A DNA stretch of 64,000 nucleotides from Anaerococcus provencensis (GTDB taxonomy: Bacteria > Bacillota > Clostridia > Tissierellales > Peptoniphilaceae), in the NCBI RefSeq assembly GCF_000312365.2, contig NZ_HG003691.1, positions 62,001 through 126,000 on the forward strand. Direction: 5' to 3'. Below, in pieces: positions 58,741 to 64,000 of the stretch. The position numbers and the translations under genes were made by a program. The notes beneath the pieces were generated by a model. The model made no database searches. It was not told the origin of the DNA and saw nothing but the letters and a program-made list of their open reading frames with translations. How positions within the stretch are numbered: the first letter of the stretch is position 1; every line of letters begins with the position of its first letter.

Positions 58741-61476
58741 TTATTCTTCTCTTAAGGCCTCAACTGGGTCTTTTTTGGCTGCCATTGATGATGGAATTAT
58801 GCCCGCAATCAAGGTAAGTACGACAGAAATTAATAGTAGAATTCCTGCAGCACCGTAGGGTAATTTAGATGCTATATCACTTACACCAGTTAGATTTCTA
58901 ATCAGATTTGTAATTGGAATATTTACTAGCATAGTCACTCCAACACCTATGATTCCTGACAAGAGACCGATAATGAAAGTTTCAGACATAAATACTTTTC
59001 TAATATCAGACTTGCTTGCGCCGATGGACCTTAGGATACCAATTTCTTTTGTTCTCTCTAGAACTGAGATGTAGGTGATGATTCCAATCATTATTGAAGA
59101 AACTATCAAGCTAACTCCTACAAAGGCAATCAGTATATAGGATATGGCGTTTATGATGTCTGTGACAGATTTTGTTATGAGGCCTATGAAGTCTGTATAG
59201 CTGATCTCTTCCTTGGAATCTTTATCCTTGTTGTAGTCATCAATTATATTTTTGATATTTTCCCTATTTTCAAAGTTCTCTACATAGATGTCAATTTCAC
59301 TTGGGGCATCCTTGCTTACCACTCCAAGATCTTCCAAATTTTTCCTATAAGAATTTCCAGATAAGAATTCTTCATAGATATCTTTTAAAGTTTCTGGCTT
59401 ATTTTCATTTAGAACATATTGAGCAAGTTGATTTTGTTTTGGCATATCTTCTTGGCTCAAATCATTATCTTTCATTTGGCCATTGGCCATAGGAGGCATT
59501 TGAGCACCTTGCATTTGCTCAGCTTTCTTTTGAGCTTCTTCGGCTATTTGAGGTTTTTTTCTTACAATCCAAGTAGAGAAAGATAAACTATCTTTTTCAT
59601 TTAGATTTTCCAAGAAATACCTTGCAGCATCTTCTTTTTCCTTATCATTTTTTGCCCTAAATGGCAGATTATTTAGGACATTTTTATTCTTGTTTTCAAG
59701 TTGGGCTTTGACAATTTCTGTCTCATTTGCATGGCCAATCATCTCATCTGTAAGCCCGTCGGTAAATCCTATAGGTGCACTTACTACTTGATTATCGTCA
59801 TTGGTTTTTCTCTTTGCTATACCTACGATTTTGGCTGTGAAAGCATTTTTTACTATTTCATCAACTTTGACTTGGTCATCTTTTACATTTATAAAAGAAT
59901 CGCCTGATTTCTCGTAATAATCAGCTGGAGATACTATTTTATACTCGTGATCAATGATACGATCAGGATCTATTCCTACTTGGTCAAGGTCTACTTTCTC
60001 GTTATTATCAAGCTTTGATAGGATTTCCTTATATTCTTTGCTTGGCAAAAATCCTAGTTCATAGATAGCAGAAGTTAGGATTTCATTATTATAATCGGTA
60101 AATAGGACTAGTTCATCAGCTTTTTCTGGCCATTTGCCTTCTATTATTTCGTATTCATCACTAATAATTGGGCTGATATTACCGTCAGGACTTGTAATTA
60201 GCTGGCTAAAGTTCTTATTATCCTGGCTTGGGGCAAGAAATTTGGCTATTTCTGGTTGCCTATTTTCCTCAAAATCTTCGCCATTGGTGTTGATTAACTC
60301 ATCAGCTGGGTCCTTAGTGAATATATCAAAATTCATATCATAGATATAAGATATGAAATGAGGTCCTATATTTTCTTCCAATTCTCCCTTGTTTTCTTCT
60401 ATGAAGTTCTTGAAAGGAGTGAGGTTGTTTTCTCTGACATTTGAAGCAAAGTCAGACCTACGGTCAATGACAAAATTGTTGGTATAGACCTTATCATCTT
60501 TATGGTTTTTCTCTTCAGTCTTTGGAGGAGTGATCATTTCGCTTATGTTAATCGATTCCTTTTTAATCTGTATTGGATAAGATTTAAGTGCCTTTCTCTG
60601 GCTATCTTCTATAAAGTCATTGGCTCCCGTAGAGATGGAAAGAATGAGGGCTATGCCTATTATTCCAATAGATCCAGCAAAGGCAGTAAGCAAGGTCCTT
60701 GCCTTTTTGGTAAGAAGGTTATTAAGAGAAAGATTGATTGCTGTAGGAAGAGCCAATTTTATTCTCTTTGGAGAAAATTTATTGCTTTTTTCTTCTATAT
60801 TATAAGGGTTGGAATCGCCAATAATTTGCCCATCTTTGATATTTATGATTCTATTTGAGTAGGATTTGGCTAAGTCTGGATTGTGGGTTACCATTATCAC
60901 AAGCCTATCCTTGGCTATTTCTTTGAGCAAATCCATTATTTGCTTGCTAGTCTCGCTATCCAAAGCTCCTGTTGGCTCATCAGCAAGGACAATTTCTGGG
61001 TTGTTTACAAGAGCACGGGCTATAGCTACTCTTTGCATTTGCCCACCAGAAAGCTCTGCTGGTTTTTTCTTTATATGGTCTTTTAAGCCAACTTTCTCCA
61101 AGGCTTCTATTGCTCTTTTTCTTCTATCATCTTTGCTAACCCCAGATAGGGTAAGGGCAAGTTCGACATTTGAAAGTATACTTTGGTGGCTTATTAGATT
61201 GTAGGATTGGAATACAAAGCCTATTGATACATTCCTATAGTAGTCCCAATCATTATCTGTAAAATCTTTTGTAGACTTACCATCTATCAATAAATCTCCG
61301 CTAGTGTAGTGGTCTAGACCACCAATTATATTTAAAAGGGTGGTTTTGCCACCACCAGATTGGCCCAATATAGAGACAAATTCATTCTCCCTAAAGGCTA
61401 TAGATACATCATATAAGGCAACTTGTTCGAAGTCACCTGTCTTATATATTTTAGAAATATTTTTTAGTTCTAACAT
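58741..61476 (-). CDS. MacB-type ABC transporter (ATPase-permease fusion)
   Basis: 911 residues. N-terminal ATPase (1-230): Walker [10 protein letters not shown], signature [15 protein letters not shown], Walker [14 protein letters not shown]-loop THN. From 245 a helix leads into a large extracellular domain (about 290-770), which contains a Met/Gln/Pro-rich insert near 655-690 ([20 protein letters not shown]). Three helices (about 780-800, 830-850 and 880-900) complete the FtsX permease. Such proteins export peptides or lipoproteins or sense cell-wall antibiotics. It has a weak RBS (AAAGAGGTATG) and a single-gene transcript. Convergent with the lipoprotein gene. Confidence 0.92.
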   Translation of the reverse strand: MLELKNISKIYKTGDFEQVALYDVSIAFRENEFVSILGQSGGGKTTLLNIIGGLDHYTSGDLLIDGKSTKDFTDNDWDYYRNVSIGFVFQSYNLISHQSILSNVELALTLSGVSKDDRRKRAIEALEKVGLKDHIKKKPAELSGGQMQRVAIARALVNNPEIVLADEPTGALDSETSKQIMDLLKEIAKDRLVIMVTHNPDLAKSYSNRIINIKDGQIIGDSNPYNIEEKSNKFSPKRIKLALPTAINLSLNNLLTKKARTLLTAFAGSIGIIGIALILSISTGANDFIEDSQRKALKSYPIQIKKESINISEMITPPKTEEKNHKDDKVYTNNFVIDRRSDFASNVRENNLTPFKNFIEENKGELEENIGPHFISYIYDMNFDIFTKDPADELINTNGEDFEENRQPEIAKFLAPSQDNKNFSQLITSPDGNISPIISDEYEIIEGKWPEKADELVLFTDYNNEILTSAIYELGFLPSKEYKEILSKLDNNEKVDLDQVGIDPDRIIDHEYKIVSPADYYEKSGDSFINVKDDQVKVDEIVKNAFTAKIVGIAKRKTNDDNQVVSAPIGFTDGLTDEMIGHANETEIVKAQLENKNKNVLNNLPFRAKNDKEKEDAARYFLENLNEKDSLSFSTWIVRKKPQIAEEAQKKAEQMQGAQMPPMANGQMKDNDLSQEDMPKQNQLAQYVLNENKPETLKDIYEEFLSGNSYRKNLEDLGVVSKDAPSEIDIYVENFENRENIKNIIDDYNKDKDSKEEISYTDFIGLITKSVTDIINAISYILIAFVGVSLIVSSIMIGIITYISVLERTKEIGILRSIGASKSDIRKVFMSETFIIGLLSGIIGVGVTMLVNIPITNLIRNLTGVSDIASKLPYGAAGILLLISVVLTLIAGIIPSSMAAKKDPVEALREE

Positions 61477-61559
61477 TCATACCTCTTTTCGTAATTATAA
61501 TACTATACCCAGATTCTTTATATATGACAGGAAAAATGTAACATATAATAGAGGGATAT

Positions 61560-62633
61560 ATGGAAAATTTGATTATTTATAAAGAAAATAAAATAAAAGA
61601 TATAAAAACCATCAAATACTATAAAGATATTAGTGTTAATGGAATTTTGCTTGATCATTTTGAGAGTCTCGAAGATTTAGATAAAATTTTCTCCTTGGCT
61701 TCTTATTTGAAGACAAATAGCATAAGCTTGTTTTTAAATATAGACATAGCAAATATCCTTGGAAAGCTTATAGGAGAAGATTTTGCTTGGTCAAATCCCA
61801 AGATTAGAAATTCCTTTTATCAATTTATAAACTTTTTGGTAAAACGTGGCATAAGTGGATTTTATTTTACAAGTCTTGATAAATTGATAGATGATAATTC
61901 TTACCTTTCTTTGATAAAAGAGTTTAGTAAAAATACTATTAACAAAGATGGGATTGTCAGCATAGTAGAAACTAGTAAGAATCCATATTTCTTAAACTAC
62001 CTATCAAATCCTATCTATAATAATTTTTCATATGTTGATATAGATAACGAGGCCTTAGATTTCATAGAATACAAGAAGTATATTGCGACAATCCAAGATA
62101 TGGAAAATAACAAAAATATTAATCAAATAATAAAACTAGACCAGAGTTTCCAATCCTTTACAAATACAAAAAATTACCCCTACCAGTCCATGAGCCTTAT
62201 TTGTGGCATAAGCTATTTTCACAGGGGAGCGGTGATGATTGAAAACTTGGAAGAACTTGGTTTTGCAAGCGGTATTGATAATACAAATGCTTATAAATTT
62301 TCCAGCTATAGCAAAAGAATCAGGGACTTCTATAAGGATATATTATCATATAAAGGATCTTCGCCAGTCCTAAGCTCGGGAAATTATAGACAAATTTTTG
62401 TAAATGATTCGGATATATATGCTTATATAAGAAGCCATGATGGAGAGAAAGTTCTTGTTTTCGGTAATTTCAGTCAGAAGGAAGTACTAGTAGACATTAG
62501 GTTTCATTTTCTAGACCTATACGAGTTTTCTTATTTAATTGGTAACTATGGCAAAATAAGAATAGTAAAAAACCTACTATTAAGACCCTATGAATTTGTA
62601 GCATTTATTAAAAATAATAAGTTAACAAATTAA
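61560..62633 (+). CDS. Truncated treA-like GH13 pseudoenzyme
   Basis: 357 residues, clearly related to trehalose-6-phosphate hydrolase (treA, 50319) but shorter and changed at the active site. Shared segments: SNPKIRNSFYQFINFLVKRG (treA HNPNVREELFKIVNYWIDRG), NYPYQSMSL, and the C-terminal YLIGNYGKIRIV...LRPYEFVAFIK. Where treA has nucleophile Asp196 in FRFDV this protein has FYFTS (Thr104), and the preceding Arg is Tyr. The acid/base Glu (VSIVETS) and a later Asp (KLDQS) remain. The N-terminal barrel strands with NPFF and FNHTS are missing. The frame is intact over its length, so it is kept, perhaps as a binding protein. Weak GAGGGAT site; TATAAT at 61544 lies very close to the start. Confidence 0.75.
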   Translation: MENLIIYKENKIKDIKTIKYYKDISVNGILLDHFESLEDLDKIFSLASYLKTNSISLFLNIDIANILGKLIGEDFAWSNPKIRNSFYQFINFLVKRGISGFYFTSLDKLIDDNSYLSLIKEFSKNTINKDGIVSIVETSKNPYFLNYLSNPIYNNFSYVDIDNEALDFIEYKKYIATIQDMENNKNINQIIKLDQSFQSFTNTKNYPYQSMSLICGISYFHRGAVMIENLEELGFASGIDNTNAYKFSSYSKRIRDFYKDILSYKGSSPVLSSGNYRQIFVNDSDIYAYIRSHDGEKVLVFGNFSQKEVLVDIRFHFLDLYEFSYLIGNYGKIRIVKNLLLRPYEFVAFIKNNKLTN

Positions 62634-62685
62634 TTTGTAAAGTATTTATAAACTTGTAAAATATATCTATTAATAAGGAGAGTTT

Positions 62686-63843
62686 ATGAAAATTTTAGTA
62701 TTTGGATTGGGTTATGTGGGTTTGGCCAACGCTATCTTGCTTAGCCAATCAAACCAAGTTATTGGTATAGAAGTTAATGAAGAAAAAATTAATTTAATTA
62801 ATAATAAAAAATCACCTCTGAGGGATGAATATATAGAAAGCTACCTAGCAGAAAAAGAATTAGATTTCACAGCAAAAAAAGATTATGAAGAAGATTCACA
62901 AGATGCAGACTTGGTTATACTTGCCTTGCCAACAAATTATGATGAGGAGACTAAATTCTTTGATACATCTTTTGTAGATGAGGCAATAGGAAATATTAAA
63001 AAAATTAATAATGATTTGCCAATTTTGATCAAATCAACCATACCGGTTGGATACACAAGAGGCCAAAGAAAGAAATATGCAAGTGACAATATAATATTTT
63101 CACCAGAATTCCTTAGGGAAGGTAAGGCTCTTTACGATAGCCTAAATCCATCGAGGATAATTGTGGGTGACAAAACAAAATTAGGTCAAAAGATTGCTAA
63201 GCTATACGAAGACCAGGCTCTTAATAATCCTGAAGTTTTATATATGGATTCAACAGAAGCTGAAGCGGTAAAATTATTTGCAAATACTTATCTTGCCATG
63301 CGTGTATCATATTTTAATGAGCTTGACACCTTTGCAGAAATCAAAGGTCTTTCTACAAAAGATATAATAGAAGGTGTTTCTACTGATCCAAGGATAGGCA
63401 ACTATTACAACAATCCATCCTTTGGTTATGGTGGCTATTGTCTGCCAAAAGATAGCAAGCAACTATATGCGAATTTTGAAAATGTGCCAAATTCAATGTT
63501 TGGTGCTGTAATTGAATCTAATCAAATCAGAAAAGATTATATAAGCGATAGAATCCTTAGAGATAAGCCAAAGACAGTTGGCATCTACCGCCTTGTAATG
63601 AAAAAGGATTCTGATAATTTTAGAAAATCTGCCATTTTTGATGTCATAGAAAATATCAAAGATAAAACAGAGGTCATAATCTATGAGCCAAATCTTGCTG
63701 AGGATTATTTCGAAGGACTGAGGGTAGAAAATGACCTAGAAGAGTTCAAAAAGCTAGATATTATTGTTGCTAATAGATTAGCTGATGAGCTTTTGGATGT
63801 TAAAGACAAAGTCTATACAAGGGATATTTTTAACAAGGACTGA
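62686..63843 (+). CDS. UDP-glucose 6-dehydrogenase family protein
   Basis: 385-residue NAD-dependent dehydrogenase that oxidises a UDP-sugar (most likely UDP-glucose) to its uronic acid for capsule or surface polysaccharides. The N-terminal Rossmann motif is VFGLGYVGLANA. Further motifs: STIPVGYTRG, FSPEFLREGKALYDSL, and the catalytic cysteine in FGYGGYCLPKDSKQL. The C-terminal nucleotide half is normal. AAGGAG site. It follows the treA-like gene by 52 bases and ends at a terminator. UDP-ManNAc or GDP-mannose specificity cannot be excluded. Confidence 0.9.
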   Translation: MKILVFGLGYVGLANAILLSQSNQVIGIEVNEEKINLINNKKSPLRDEYIESYLAEKELDFTAKKDYEEDSQDADLVILALPTNYDEETKFFDTSFVDEAIGNIKKINNDLPILIKSTIPVGYTRGQRKKYASDNIIFSPEFLREGKALYDSLNPSRIIVGDKTKLGQKIAKLYEDQALNNPEVLYMDSTEAEAVKLFANTYLAMRVSYFNELDTFAEIKGLSTKDIIEGVSTDPRIGNYYNNPSFGYGGYCLPKDSKQLYANFENVPNSMFGAVIESNQIRKDYISDRILRDKPKTVGIYRLVMKKDSDNFRKSAIFDVIENIKDKTEVIIYEPNLAEDYFEGLRVENDLEEFKKLDIIVANRLADELLDVKDKVYTRDIFNKD

Positions 63844-63850
63844 TTATTGT

Positions 63851-63893
63851 AAATGAAGCTACAATCTAATTATGGATTTAGCTTCATTTTTTT
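63851..63893 (+). terminator. Terminator after the UDP-sugar dehydrogenase
   Basis: AAATGAAGCTA and TAGCTTCATTT form an 11-bp stem around a 17-base loop, followed by seven T residues. Confidence 0.9.
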
Positions 63894-63966
63894 AGCCGAC
63901 ATTTTAGATTAAGACACATATCCTAGGGTAAGTAATTAGTATTAGAAAAGATATGAAAGGAAGCCT

Positions 63967-64000
63967 ATGACAGAGAAAAAAGAAAAATACATACCACAAG
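63967..64000 (+). CDS. Start of a further gene, partial
   Basis: ATG at 63967 with GAAAGGA eight bases upstream opens a frame, MTEKKEKYIPQ, that leaves the window. Too short to identify. Confidence 0.5.
   Translation, partial: MTEKKEKYIPQ

Overview
The window is AT-rich DNA from a low-GC anaerobic Firmicute. Gene content and protein flavour (Firmicute-type RpoB/RpoC/S12/EF-Tu, class III fructose bisphosphatase, sugar PTS systems, peptide catabolism, many small membrane proteins) suggest the Peptoniphilaceae, something like Anaerococcus. That assignment is inference from protein character, not a database result.

Layout. 1-9.2 kb: cell-envelope genes (murF-ddl on the minus strand; a secreted SH3/transglycosylase-like protein with a WalR-type box; a phospholipase D/cardiolipin-synthase-like protein), a cyclophilin, and a minus-strand group of a 4-TM protein, fbp and two small zinc-ribbon membrane proteins. 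9.2-17.3 kb: a nitroreductase, then rpoB-rpoC with their own strong promoter and a leader hairpin. 17.35-21.4 kb: an accessory patch made of a frameshifted IS30-type element, an OPT peptide transporter with a PqqD-like partner, and an ORF-less class C group II intron placed exactly behind a terminator. 21.4-31.7 kb: a luciferase-like oxidoreductase, a 1334-residue protein-kinase fusion of unknown function, and an XRE/TPR regulator facing a two-permease ABC module that starts with a decayed acyl-carrier-like gene. 31.8-38.4 kb: thiol peroxidase, an alpha-glucoside PTS with 6-phospho-alpha-glucosidase, two overlapping RpiR regulators, and an FAD protein. 38.5-43 kb: the str operon rpsL-rpsG-fusA-tuf, separated from rpoBC by about 21 kb. 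43-52 kb: YfcC-type carrier with pepT and pepD, a YkvI-like transporter, and the trehalose operon treP-treA. 52-61.5 kb: a diacylglycerol-kinase-like gene, a second XRE/TPR + permease + ATPase module (lactococcin-972-type immunity/export), a large lipoprotein and a MacB-type transporter. 61.5-64 kb: a shortened treA-like pseudoenzyme, a UDP-sugar dehydrogenase, and the first codons of another gene.

How it works together. The carbohydrate genes import trehalose and alpha-glucosides as phosphosugars and hydrolyse them inside the cell. The YfcC/PepT/PepD operon uses peptides, fitting an amino-acid-fermenting anaerobe. Housekeeping transcription and translation blocks alternate with recently rearranged accessory blocks.

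The most interesting items are: the kinase-Rossmann-CARF-like fusion (22655-26659); the treA-like pseudoenzyme lacking its nucleophile (61560-62633); a decayed second copy of the 5' end of the diacylglycerol kinase gene, so that direct repeats flank the second bacteriocin-type module; the ORF-less group II intron with an extra base in domain V; and an Arg in ribosomal protein S12 at the classic streptomycin-resistance position.
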